Positions 7,227 through 14,910 of a DNA stretch of 15,829 nucleotides are shown in pieces. Numbering within the stretch: position 1 is the stretch's first letter; each line of letters begins with the position of its first letter. The DNA is taken from positions 1-15,829 of the forward strand of contig CAMVBP010000022.1 of NCBI GenBank assembly GCA_947165795.1, written 5' to 3'. The translations under genes and the position numbers were made by a program. The notes under the pieces were generated by a model, which saw only the letters and a list, made by a program, of their open reading frames with translations, was not told the DNA's origin and made no database searches. This stretch comes from an uncultured Treponema sp. GTDB taxonomy: Bacteria; Spirochaetota; Spirochaetia; Treponematales; Treponemataceae.

Positions 7227-8209
7227 TCAACTCCGTAACAATCGTAGCCTGCACTTCTAAGGCGGTCTGCAACATTTCCCTGCGCATTTTCCCTTACAAG
7301 AACAATATAATAAGTTGTTCCGCTTGCACGAGTTTCTGTAGTTATATAAGAATCAAAACCTTTTTTTGCAACTTCATCTGCTAAAAGCTTTGCATTGCTT
7401 TCTGTTCTAAAAAGACCAAGCTGATACTTGGTAAATTTTGCAGTCTTAGAATTATCTTCCGAAGAAGCTTCCGAAACTGAATGAGTAGAAGTAAAGCTTC
7501 CGCTTTCTGCAACTGCCACGCCAAGCTTTGGAACAAAAAACCAGAACGGAGTCGGCAAAAGCTGAACATCGCCTTTAACGATTGCAGTTTCTATAGAAGA
7601 AGGAAAAGACTTTGTCAGCTGATTTGAATACGAGTTGTCGCCTGTAATATACCAGAGTGTTAAAAGAATCTGCGGACGAATAGAAATAAGATTATCCAGT
7701 TTTAAATAAGCCTGAAGCATAACTACAGGTTCATTCAAATCTTCCGAAGTTTCTGCACGACAAAGTGCACTCCACTGTGTATAAAGCTTTATAAGCGCCT
7801 GAATTTCTGTATTTTTTGAATTTCTTACGGCCGAATTTAAATAACTGTCCGCGGTTGCATAATCTCCGCTGCTTAAGGCACAGCGCACGGCATCTAAAAC
7901 AATCTGCTCATTTGACCGCTTTGGCATTCCTTCTGCGTCGCCGCTGGAAATTGCGGCAGCCTGAGCATAAGACTTCTGGGCATCTTCATATAAAGCCATC
8001 TGCTCCTGCAGCGAAGCAAGAAAAATATAAACTGCACGTTTTTCTGCAGGAACTGTAAGTTTTGCAACCTGAGCCTTTAAATAACTGACAGACTCTTCTA
8101 CGCTTTCTTTTTTAGCGGCTTCGGTAGTAATAAATTTTGCCGTAGCTTCTGCATAAATACTTACAGAAATAAAAATAGTTATTAAAACAAAAAATATGTG
8201 CTTTTTCAT
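7223..8209 (-). CDS. exported protein with helical repeats and C-terminal SPOR domain
   Basis: The protein has 328 residues. A signal peptide covers 1-21 (IFFVLITIFISVSIYAEA, likely cut after Ala). Residues about 30-160 are alanine-rich helices of TPR style (YIFLASLQEQMALYEDAQKSYAQA, GDYATADSYLNSA). A serine/threonine-rich linker follows, and a SPOR domain occupies about 262-327: YQLGLFRTESNAKLLADEV, GFDSYITTE, TYYIVLVR and a final GYDCYGVD. SPOR domains bind glycan stripped of stem peptides, mainly at the division septum, so a periplasmic role in cell-wall remodelling or division is inferred. The ATG shares its A with the stop of the LapA-like gene (TAATG), indicating coupled translation. 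Its own stop overlaps the convergent lipoprotein gene by 4 bases. Confidence 0.88.
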   Translation of the reverse strand: MKKHIFFVLITIFISVSIYAEATAKFITTEAAKKESVEESVSYLKAQVAKLTVPAEKRAVYIFLASLQEQMALYEDAQKSYAQAAAISSGDAEGMPKRSNEQIVLDAVRCALSSGDYATADSYLNSAVRNSKNTEIQALIKLYTQWSALCRAETSEDLNEPVVMLQAYLKLDNLISIRPQILLTLWYITGDNSYSNQLTKSFPSSIETAIVKGDVQLLPTPFWFFVPKLGVAVAESGSFTSTHSVSEASSEDNSKTAKFTKYQLGLFRTESNAKLLADEVAKKGFDSYITTETRASGTTYYIVLVRENAQGNVADRLRSAGYDCYGVD

Positions 8210-8571
8210 TATTCTTTATTATCGGCAATATTTTCCGGTGCTACAGAATCATTTTTCTCTTTTCTTCTTAGTTTTGATTTAGCTTTTTCTGCCTGTTTTT
8301 CAATTTTAGAATTCTTTCTTGCCAGCTTAATCTTCTGATTTTCAATCTGCGCATTTAAATCTGCCGTAGAAGCCGCACGAATTTTTGCAATCAATACAAA
8401 TAAAATTGAACAGACAATTCCCGCACCAAAGGCAATTAAAACCAGAACTGCAACAGGAATATTTTCAAAAGTTTTAAATAACCAGAAGGTACACAAATTA
8501 CCAAGATTTTTTCCTACAAAAAACGCAAGGAAAATAACAAACAATAAAAGAATAATTAAAGTAGCTACCAT
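8209..8571 (-). CDS. LapA-like small membrane protein with coiled coil
   Basis: The protein has 120 residues. It has two hydrophobic spans at about 1-22 and 38-64, joined by a short loop with FVGKNLGNLCTFWLF. A charged helix follows at about 68-110 (LNAQIENQKIKLARKNSKIEKQAEKAKSKL), likely a cytoplasmic coiled coil. Two spans followed by a coiled coil is the layout of LapA/DUF1049 proteins, known from lipopolysaccharide control in enterobacteria. Treponemes generally lack classical LPS, so the name gives architecture only. GGAGGA precedes the ATG at ideal spacing. The gene lies 21 bases after miaB and runs into the SPOR gene with a TAATG junction. Confidence 0.85.
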   Translation of the reverse strand: MVATLIILLLFVIFLAFFVGKNLGNLCTFWLFKTFENIPVAVLVLIAFGAGIVCSILFVLIAKIRAASTADLNAQIENQKIKLARKNSKIEKQAEKAKSKLRRKEKNDSVAPENIADNKE

Positions 8572-8592
8572 AAAATCCTCCAGAAATTCCTA

Positions 8593-9978
8593 TTAAACAA
8601 GCGAGCCCTTAAATGTATTTCCATTCAGGCTTTCTATTTTTACATCTGCAAAATGACCGATAAGACTTTTTGGAGCCTTTACAGCAATTTTTTCGTGCTG
8701 TTCAATCTGTCCCAAAAGTTCATCTTTATTATCGCGGCTTACGCCTTCAAATAAAACAGGAACTGTCTTACCAACCCTTAAAGCCATTCTCTCCTGAGTA
8801 TGAATCAGCTGAAGATCTATAACACGCTGCAAATGTTCCTTTCTGACTTCCACAGGAAGCTGTTCCATTTTTGCAGCGGGAGTTCCAGAACGCGGATTAT
8901 AATAATACATCATTGCAGATTCATATTTTACGTATTTCATAAGCTCCAAAGTCAGGCGCACATCTTCTTCAGTTTCACCGGGAAAGCCCATCATAATATC
9001 TGTTGTCAGAGAAACCTCTGGAATTTTAGCCTTAATTTTATCTACAAGCGCAAGATAATCTTCCCTTGTATAGCGTCGGTTCATCCGCTTTAGAATTTCT
9101 GTAGAACCATGCTGAACCGGCAGATGAATATGACGGCATAAAACCTTTTCTTTTGCAATGACTTCAATTACATCATCAGAAAAATCCTTTGGATGAGAAG
9201 ACATAAAGCGAACCCATTTTACAGGAGAATCTGTTTTTCTAAGGTGTTCCGCAATAATTGAAAGCAGTCCTGCAAAATTAACATCGTTTCCTTTTTCATC
9301 TTTTCCGTTATATGAATTTACATTCTGCCCGATTAAAGTTACTTCGCAAACCTTCATTTTTGCAAGCACATCAAATTCATTTAATATTTCTGAAACAGGG
9401 CGGCTTAACTCTCTTCCGCGAACATAAGGAACTATACAATAAGTACAAAAATTATTGCAGCCGTGCATAATAGGAAGAAATGTAGAAAAAGCGCCGGGCT
9501 CTGCCGAAACAGGCGCAAAACGGTATTCTTCATTTTCATCAATTCTAAAGGCCGGTCTGCCCTCTTCTATTGCATCAATAATTTCGCCGAATTTATGCTT
9601 TGCAAAAGTACCTACAACATAATCAACAAAAGGATAAGATTCTTTAAAAGTATTCAAAAGCCTTTCTGCCATACAGCCCATAACAACAAGAGTAAGAGGT
9701 TTTGGTCCGTTACTTACATAGGCTACAGCTTCTTCCAAAAGCTTTGTTTTTGCTCCGGTTTTACATTCGCGGACAGCCTTAAGCCCAGAATACCAGCCAA
9801 GCCGCCCTATTATTCTATTTTCTGCGGTCTCACGAACTGAACACGTATTAATAATTGCCAGATCTGCAACCTGCGCAGATTCTGCCTTTTTCCACCCGCG
9901 CGATTGTAAAAGCAGCTCAACGGCGGCAGATTCTGCAATGTTCATTTCGCAGCCATAAGTTTCAAAGAAGTAAGTCAT
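8593..9978 (-). CDS. miaB: tRNA-2-methylthio-N6-dimethylallyladenosine synthase
   Basis: MiaB is a radical-SAM methylthiotransferase that adds the 2-methylthio group to i6A37 in tRNAs reading UNN codons. It has 461 residues from the ATG at 9978, chosen because the family begins directly with YFFETYGCEMN. The ATG at 10020 would add a hydrophobic MPIFFILFFLYNFY tail untypical of the family. The N-terminal cluster cysteines are Cys10, Cys46 and Cys102, and the radical-SAM cluster is CNNFCTYC (Cys174, 178, 181). A TRAM-like tRNA-binding region ends the protein (VPVLFEGVSR to KGSLV). Between Cys46 and Cys102 there are about 20 more residues than in the E. coli enzyme (a lysine-rich stretch near 63-92). 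No ribosome-binding site precedes 9978. It heads the minus-strand operon with the LapA-like and SPOR genes. Confidence 0.96.
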   Translation of the reverse strand: MTYFFETYGCEMNIAESAAVELLLQSRGWKKAESAQVADLAIINTCSVRETAENRIIGRLGWYSGLKAVRECKTGAKTKLLEEAVAYVSNGPKPLTLVVMGCMAERLLNTFKESYPFVDYVVGTFAKHKFGEIIDAIEEGRPAFRIDENEEYRFAPVSAEPGAFSTFLPIMHGCNNFCTYCIVPYVRGRELSRPVSEILNEFDVLAKMKVCEVTLIGQNVNSYNGKDEKGNDVNFAGLLSIIAEHLRKTDSPVKWVRFMSSHPKDFSDDVIEVIAKEKVLCRHIHLPVQHGSTEILKRMNRRYTREDYLALVDKIKAKIPEVSLTTDIMMGFPGETEEDVRLTLELMKYVKYESAMMYYYNPRSGTPAAKMEQLPVEVRKEHLQRVIDLQLIHTQERMALRVGKTVPVLFEGVSRDNKDELLGQIEQHEKIAVKAPKSLIGHFADVKIESLNGNTFKGSLV

Positions 9979-9984
9979 ATAAAA

Positions 9985-9990
9985 ATTATA
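9985..9990 (-). promoter_or_regulatory. candidate -10 element of miaB, leaderless spacing
   Basis: A perfect TATAAT on the minus strand ends 7 bases before the miaB ATG, so the first transcribed base would be about 9978, the start codon itself. The -35 at 17-base spacing (TTTTCT) is weak. A second TATAAT on the same strand lies at 10022-10027 and would give a leader of about 37 bases. Confidence 0.4.
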
Positions 9991-10023
9991 CAGAAAAAAA
10001 AGAATAAAGAAAATGGGCATTAT

Positions 10024-10039
10024 TATAGTTGTAACTATA
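10024..10039. promoter_or_regulatory. inverted repeat, candidate operator between miaB and the OmpA-domain gene
   Basis: TATAGTT (10024-10030), two bases, then AACTATA (10033-10039): perfect 7+7 dyad symmetry in the region between two divergent genes. It overlaps the proposed -35 of the rightward promoter and the distal -10 of miaB, as an operator would. In AT-rich DNA a 7+7 repeat can also arise by chance. Confidence 0.35.
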
Positions 10040-10056
10040 GAAGAATCCGGTATATT
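10029..10056 (+). promoter_or_regulatory. candidate promoter of the OmpA-domain gene
   Basis: TTGTAA (10029-10034, four of six), a 16-base spacer and TATATT (10051-10056, five of six). Transcription would begin near 10063, giving a leader of about 145 bases. Confidence 0.35.
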
Positions 10057-10062
10057 TTATTA

Positions 10063-10208
10063 TTGTCCTTAATAAAAAAGGCCGATAAATTAAAGTCGAC
10101 AGGTTCGAAAGACAGTTCGGAAGGCAGCTGGCAGACGACAGTCCGGCAGATAACGGACAGCGTGTTCAGAACGCCTTACACAATACTTAAAACTGGCAGA
10201 GGTTTATG
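10063..10208 (+). other. GC-rich structured leader with a possible 48-codon ORF
   Basis: Positions 10080-10180 are about half G+C, clearly richer than the surrounding DNA, with frequent ACAG/GCAG words and one 12-base tandem pair (10103-10114 and 10115-10126, two mismatches). Two neighbouring hairpins can form: GTCCG(10141-10145)/CGGAC(10154-10158) with an 8-base loop, and GTGTT/AACGC near 10162-10174 with a three-base loop. A frame from TTG 10063 is open for 48 codons and ends in a TGA at 10207-10209 that overlaps the following gene's start codons. It has no ribosome-binding site and no similarity I recognise. The stretch may be a regulatory leader, a decayed repeat or a gene relic. Confidence 0.35.
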
Positions 10209-11426
10209 ATGAAAAAATTACTTTCTATAGCCCTTATTTTAATTACTGCAAATCTTTTTGCTGCAGGAAAAGCTGCAGACAAAGACGGTATTCTTTTAAA
10301 ATTCAAGCAGACAAAAGGCGATTCAGTTTCTCATATTTCTACTGTAGATGAAGAAACTTACATTAACGGATATTTAAATTCAAAAACGCAATTTATAAAC
10401 AGAACAACAACAACAGTTAAAGAAACTCATAATGATGATTCTGCAACTCTTTATACACATTACATGACAACACAAAAATCTCTGGTAAACGGTGCAAGCG
10501 AAACACTTTCCTGGGGAGAAGAAGATTTTGTTACAATAAAAAGAAAAAGTAACGGTGAACTTTCCGATTCCGATAACGATTCGCTGCCGACTGTAAGAAG
10601 CGTACCGTGCTTTCCTCAGGAGCCTGTAAAACCTGGAGACACCTGGCAGGCTGAAGGTTCGGAAGTGCATGACTGTAAGGAACTGTTTGGAATGAAGGAT
10701 GCAATTAACGTTCCATTTGTTGCAACCTATAAATACGAACGAGATGAAGAAATTGACGGAATTAAACTGAATGTTATAAGTGTTTATTATGAATTCAGCC
10801 AGACAAGCGACGGGAAGGAATATTATTCTACATATTACGGAACCGAAGGCTGGGCAAAACAGACAATTTACTGGGATTCTACTAAAGGAGATCTGGACCA
10901 CTACACCGAAGATTTTGTAATTGCAATGTACGATGTTGTTGGAAATCAATATGTTTTTAAAGGTTCTTCGCATGGAGAAGTTACAGAATATAAATCTGTT
11001 AATGATGATACAAACGTTGAGAAGCTTCAGGAAGTAATTGAAAAAAATAATCTTGATAATGTCTCTGTAACCCGTGGTGAAAAAGGACTTACCATAAGTC
11101 TTGAAAACATTCAGTTCGAAGCCGACTCAAATATTCTTTTGCCTTCTGAGCAGGAAAAATTAAAAAAGATTGGAAGCATACTTAAAGAATTTTCAAACGA
11201 TCTTTTAATTACCGGACACTGCGCCGAAAGAGGAACAGTTTCTGCCCGCCAGAAATTATCTGAAGAACGCGCCCAGACCGTTGCACAGTTTTTAATTACA
11301 AACGGAATTCGCGATGAATACCATATCTTTACTCAGGGAAAAGGCTCTACACAACCAGTTGCCTCAAATGATACAGAAGAAGGCAGGGCAAGAAACAGAA
11401 GAGTTGAAATAACAATTATGGACTGA
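10209..11426 (+). CDS. exported protein with C-terminal OmpA-like domain
   Basis: The protein has 405 residues. Two adjacent ATG codons (10206, 10209) begin the frame. AGAGG at 10198-10202 is 3 bases from the first and 6 from the second, so the second is preferred. A signal peptide (KKLLSIALILITANLFAAG) is followed by about 275 residues that I do not recognise, rich in strands and with internal WGEEDFV, PGDTWQAEGSE and TYYGTEGWAKQ. The last 110 residues are an OmpA-type domain: IQFEADSNILLPSEQEKL, LLITGHCAERG, LSEERAQTVAQFL and GRARNRRVEI. This domain normally tethers outer-membrane or periplasmic proteins to peptidoglycan. The binding Arg (Arg354) is present, but the usual Asp of GHTD is Ala here. 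The gene end overlaps the convergent recQ by 11 bases. Confidence 0.9.
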   Translation: MKKLLSIALILITANLFAAGKAADKDGILLKFKQTKGDSVSHISTVDEETYINGYLNSKTQFINRTTTTVKETHNDDSATLYTHYMTTQKSLVNGASETLSWGEEDFVTIKRKSNGELSDSDNDSLPTVRSVPCFPQEPVKPGDTWQAEGSEVHDCKELFGMKDAINVPFVATYKYERDEEIDGIKLNVISVYYEFSQTSDGKEYYSTYYGTEGWAKQTIYWDSTKGDLDHYTEDFVIAMYDVVGNQYVFKGSSHGEVTEYKSVNDDTNVEKLQEVIEKNNLDNVSVTRGEKGLTISLENIQFEADSNILLPSEQEKLKKIGSILKEFSNDLLITGHCAERGTVSARQKLSEERAQTVAQFLITNGIRDEYHIFTQGKGSTQPVASNDTEEGRARNRRVEITIMD

Positions 11427-13002
11427 CCTTTTTCTTTACGACTCTAAGGTTTCCCTTCCATAGAAAGTTATCGGCTTCTATTTTTCCGGAATTTTTCAAC
11501 TGCTTAATAACTTCTACCGCATCCTGATGCGTCCAGATATTTGAACCGGTCAGCCGCAAAGCTTTTTTATTCAAAGTCGAAAGAATTTTATTTTCGATTT
11601 CAGTTTCTGAATAATAATTCCTTCTCTTTTTAATAATGCTCCAGGTATGCTGCCAGTCAGCCTCCGAAGTTTTCCTCTCGCAGATATCACAGCCGCTGCA
11701 CGCACAGCTTTCTGCTTCTTCAAGCGCACCTAACGCTTTTAAAAGCACCCTTCTCCTGCATTCGTTCGCCGCCGCAAATTCCCGCATATACGCCTTTCTG
11801 CTTCCTTCTGGAAAAACCGAAAACGTCAGATTATCATCAAGACTCCATAACAAAATAGCTTTCGCAACGCTTCCGTCTCGCCCGCCACGCCCCGCTTCCT
11901 GAATATATGCCTCTGCAGTTTCCGGTACCTGAATATGAACAACAGTTTTTATGTCTTTTTTATCCACGCCCATTCCGTAAGCACACGTAGCACATAAAAT
12001 ACCATTCTTACTTTCAAAGAACCATTTTTCTACAGCTTCCTTTTCTGAACGCTCCAGCCCGGCATGATAAAATTTAGAAACTTTATTTCCGTAGCAGGCA
12101 TTCAACTCACGAGACATATCTTCTGCCTTGTACCGTGTTCCGCAAAAAACAATCATTGGCCTATGCTCTGTTTTTGCAAGTAATAAAACTTCTTTTTTTT
12201 TCGCACAGGCTTGCCGCACATAATAGTGAATATTCTGCCTGTCGCTTTCGCTTCGGACAATATGTGCCTGATTATCAAAAAGAATTTCAGAAATTCTCTG
12301 TAAAACTCCCGGCGAAGCCGTAGCCGTAAAGGCTGTAATTACAGGAGGATTAATTCTTTTTATTACATTACCTAAACCAAGATAAGCCGGCCTAAAAGTA
12401 TCGCCCCATTCTGAAACACAATGCGCTTCATCTATGGCAATATGACTGATTCCCGCTTTGCAAAGCCGGGACAAAAGACCTTCACTTTGAAGAACTTCGG
12501 GGTTAGCAATTATAATCCGCGCTCCATTGTTAATCTTTAGAAAGTTTTCTTCAATTTCTGCATTACTCATACCGCCTCTGAATAAAACACAGCCTAAACT
12601 TCCGGCCTGCATTCTTCGCAGCTGATCGCTCATTAAGGCAAGCAGCGGATAAATAACCAGCGTAGGTCCTTCTAAAAACAACGCGGGAAGCTGAAAACAC
12701 AATGATTTTCCGGCTCCTGTTGGAAGCAGCACAATCTGTCGCCCTTTACAAAATGAATCATCTTCCAGCTCATCCATTTTCTCAGAAGAAATTTCGGCGT
12801 TCGTTTTTTTAATAATCGCAAACATCTTCTGATACTCAAAAGCTTCGATAATATTGGATATAACAAGTCTTTGCCACGGAAAAAGATAATCAATTCCAAA
12901 ATTCTCTTTTGCGGCTGATTTTATATAATCAGTTTCGCCATAAAATTCTGTCAGAGAGAAATCCCTTACATCCAGTTTTTCATTTTTCTGCATTTTTTCC
13001 AT
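11416..13002 (-). CDS. recQ: ATP-dependent DNA helicase, RecQ family (short form)
   Basis: This is a superfamily 2 3'-5' helicase of 528 residues, acting in recombination and replication-fork repair. Motifs in order: the Q-motif region FGIDYLFPWQ (35-44), Walker A LLPTGAGKS (92-100), DEAHCVSEWG (191-200), TATASP (226-231), GVDKKDIKTVVH and QEAGRGGRDG with the arginine finger (368-377). The RecQ zinc domain cysteines are Cys415, 435, 438 and 441. A winged-helix-like region follows, but there is no HRDC domain, so the protein is shorter than E. coli RecQ at its end. About 30 extra residues lie between the Q motif and Walker A (about 63-87). The ATG at 13002 is used. An ATG nine bases downstream (12993) has GGA at better spacing and could be the true start. 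Confidence 0.94.
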   Translation of the reverse strand: MEKMQKNEKLDVRDFSLTEFYGETDYIKSAAKENFGIDYLFPWQRLVISNIIEAFEYQKMFAIIKKTNAEISSEKMDELEDDSFCKGRQIVLLPTGAGKSLCFQLPALFLEGPTLVIYPLLALMSDQLRRMQAGSLGCVLFRGGMSNAEIEENFLKINNGARIIIANPEVLQSEGLLSRLCKAGISHIAIDEAHCVSEWGDTFRPAYLGLGNVIKRINPPVITAFTATASPGVLQRISEILFDNQAHIVRSESDRQNIHYYVRQACAKKKEVLLLAKTEHRPMIVFCGTRYKAEDMSRELNACYGNKVSKFYHAGLERSEKEAVEKWFFESKNGILCATCAYGMGVDKKDIKTVVHIQVPETAEAYIQEAGRGGRDGSVAKAILLWSLDDNLTFSVFPEGSRKAYMREFAAANECRRRVLLKALGALEEAESCACSGCDICERKTSEADWQHTWSIIKKRRNYYSETEIENKILSTLNKKALRLTGSNIWTHQDAVEVIKQLKNSGKIEADNFLWKGNLRVVKKKVSP

Positions 13003-13129
13003 ATATATATAAACGCAAAAACTATAAAAAAAAGGAATTCAAATTTGGCAATAATTAATTTTAATATAAATTTTTACCAGAATTTGACATTTTGCCGCGC
13101 AAAAATGCATGAGATTTTGTAAAGCATCA

Positions 13130-13366
13130 TTATTTTTTTTCTTCAGCTTTTTCAGCACCATCGGCATTTTCTGTTTTTTCAGCAGGAGCCGGCTTCTGCT
13201 CTTTTTGAGGCTTTTGCTTTTTAGCAGATTTTTTTGGAGGCTTTTTTCTATAATTAGCAACGTACTTAGCAAATTCAATAATCAGGATCATTGCTATAAC
13301 AGTTCCTAATACACGAAAATCCTTAAGTACGTTAAATGCTAAAGTGATATATTCTTTTACACTCAT
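13130..13366 (-). CDS. small single-span membrane protein with charged tail
   Basis: The protein has 78 residues. One hydrophobic segment (about 19-36, VLGTVIAMILIIEFAKYV) follows a short N-terminus, and the rest is a Lys/Pro/Ala/Glu-rich tail (KKPPKKSAKKQKP and onward), so it is probably anchored in the inner membrane with the basic tail in the cytoplasm. Shine-Dalgarno pairing is weak (AAGAG). It lies 33 bases after the beta-CASP ribonuclease gene on the same strand and is probably co-transcribed. I do not recognise a family. A role in anchoring a cytoplasmic partner is only a guess. The coding call rests on the clear membrane-plus-tail design and on its operon position. Confidence 0.7.
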   Translation of the reverse strand: MSVKEYITLAFNVLKDFRVLGTVIAMILIIEFAKYVANYRKKPPKKSAKKQKPQKEQKPAPAEKTENADGAEKAEEKK

Positions 13367-13399
13367 AAATTATACTCTTAATTATTTATCGGAAAAACA

Positions 13400-14824
13400 T
13401 TAAGAAAGAGTATATTCAACTTCAGGTTGAACAATTTCTACACTCTTAAAGCCATTTTCAGCAAGATGCTGCTTAAAGCCTTCCTGCTGATCTGCTTCGC
13501 CATGAATCAAAAATATTTTCTTTAACCGTGAAGTATCACATTCTTTAAGCCATTCAATCATTTCGCTGTAATCGGCGTGTGCAGAAAAGCCGTTGCATTT
13601 TTCTACACGAGCTTCTACTTTGTATTTATCACCAAGAATCATAACTTCTTTCTGACCATCAAAGATTCGGCGGCCAAGAGTATTTTCTGCCATGTAACCG
13701 ACAATCATCACTGTATTGCGTGGATTAGAAATATCATTTGCAAGGTGGTAAAGAACGCGACCGGCTTCACACATACCGTCTGCAGAAATAATAATCATTG
13801 GACCTTCTTTTTTATTCAGGGCTTTAGAATCTTCAACACTTGTTGTATAAGTTAAAGAATTAAATCCGAACGGATTTTTATGATGCTTTAAGAACGCTTC
13901 GTTAACGCTTTCATCATAACATTCCGGATGAACACGGAAAACGGAGGTTGCATTACTTGCCATTGGAGAATCAACATAAATTGGCACAACCGGAATTTTT
14001 TTCTGATCTGTTAAAAGATGTAAATAGAAAACCAGCTCCTGAGCGCGTTCAATGGCAAAAGAAGGAATAATAATTTTTCCTTTTTTCTGACAGGCTTCGC
14101 GCACAATTCGTTCAAGCTCTTTCATGGCAAAATCGTGATTATCATGAAGCTTATTACCATAAGTTGATTCAAGAAAAATGTAATCAGGAGACGGCATATC
14201 TACCGCAGGATTTCTGATAATAGGTTTGCACTTGCGGCCAATATCGCCGGTATATAAAAGTCTTAATTCCTTGTCTGGATTAGAAGGATTTGGATTAATT
14301 GTTACATTTGCAAAGGCTGACCCCAGAATATGACCTGCATCAAAAAATTCAAGCTGAACATCTGGTGCTATAAACATCTTTCTGTTATAAGAAAGCGAAA
14401 CAATCTGATTGGCAGCTGCTACACAATCATTTTCATCGTAAAGAGGTTTCCAGGTAAATTTTTCGCCTTTTTTATTTGCCTGTTTTCCAAGGAATTCAGC
14501 ATCGCGAGCCTGAATTCTTGCACTATCCATCATAACAAGATTTGCAATATCTCTGGTTGCCGGAGTTGCGTAAATATTTCCTCTGTACCCCTGCTTAGAT
14601 AAAAGCGGAAGAAGACCACAATGATCAAGGTGTCCGTGAGTTAAAATTACACCTTCAACCTTTTCCTGTTCGACTGTAAAGCTTCGGTTTTTTTCATCAG
14701 ATTCCTTTCGCTTACCCTGAAAAGCACCACAATCTACCATGAACATTCTGCCGTCAATTTCAAAAATATGGTTTGAGCCGGTAACTTCCCCAGCAGCTCC
14801 ACGAGAATAGCATTTTACAGACAT
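13400..14824 (-). CDS. metallo-beta-lactamase / beta-CASP ribonuclease
   Basis: This is a 474-residue nuclease of the YSH1/CPSF73-like family (bacterial MBL-fold RNA exo/endonucleases). Metal ligands are visible: THGHLDH (62-68), His165 in DAGHILGSA, Asp194 in YTGDIGRK and His441 in LIHGEAD. The beta-CASP module shows ESTYGNKLHD (219-228), PSFAIERAQEL (254-264), VDSPMA, SADGMCEAGRVLYHL (348-361), GYMAENTLGRRI and GFSAHADYSEM with motif-C His416. All catalytic positions are intact, so it should be an active zinc-dependent RNase in the cytoplasm. It lacks the extra C-terminal domain of RNase J. GGAGG lies 5-6 bases before the ATG. The small membrane protein gene follows by 33 bases. Confidence 0.95.
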   Translation of the reverse strand: MSVKCYSRGAAGEVTGSNHIFEIDGRMFMVDCGAFQGKRKESDEKNRSFTVEQEKVEGVILTHGHLDHCGLLPLLSKQGYRGNIYATPATRDIANLVMMDSARIQARDAEFLGKQANKKGEKFTWKPLYDENDCVAAANQIVSLSYNRKMFIAPDVQLEFFDAGHILGSAFANVTINPNPSNPDKELRLLYTGDIGRKCKPIIRNPAVDMPSPDYIFLESTYGNKLHDNHDFAMKELERIVREACQKKGKIIIPSFAIERAQELVFYLHLLTDQKKIPVVPIYVDSPMASNATSVFRVHPECYDESVNEAFLKHHKNPFGFNSLTYTTSVEDSKALNKKEGPMIIISADGMCEAGRVLYHLANDISNPRNTVMIVGYMAENTLGRRIFDGQKEVMILGDKYKVEARVEKCNGFSAHADYSEMIEWLKECDTSRLKKIFLIHGEADQQEGFKQHLAENGFKSVEIVQPEVEYTLS

Positions 14825-14857
14825 AAAACCTCCAAGTTGCGAATTGTCTTTATTAAA

Positions 14858-14886
14858 ATTATAACTGTGAAAAACTAATTACGCAA
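14858..14886 (-). promoter_or_regulatory. candidate promoter of the beta-CASP ribonuclease gene
   Basis: On the minus strand TTGCGT (14881-14886, three of six) is followed by a 17-base spacer and a perfect TATAAT (14858-14863). Transcription would start near 14851, leaving a 27-base leader that contains the GGAGG ribosome-binding site. Confidence 0.5.
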
Positions 14887-14910
14887 ATATAAAAAAAATT
14901 TTATTTTCTG

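Noticed and set aside
9979..10020. N-terminal hydrophobic extension of MiaB (start at 10020)
   Set aside because: MiaB is cytoplasmic and the family starts just before TYGCEMN; the extension overlaps a strong TATAAT.
13088..13106. Hairpin TTTTGC-CGC-GCAAAA as a terminator after the small membrane protein gene
   Set aside because: The stem is real but has no T run downstream on either strand; left as an unassigned short hairpin.
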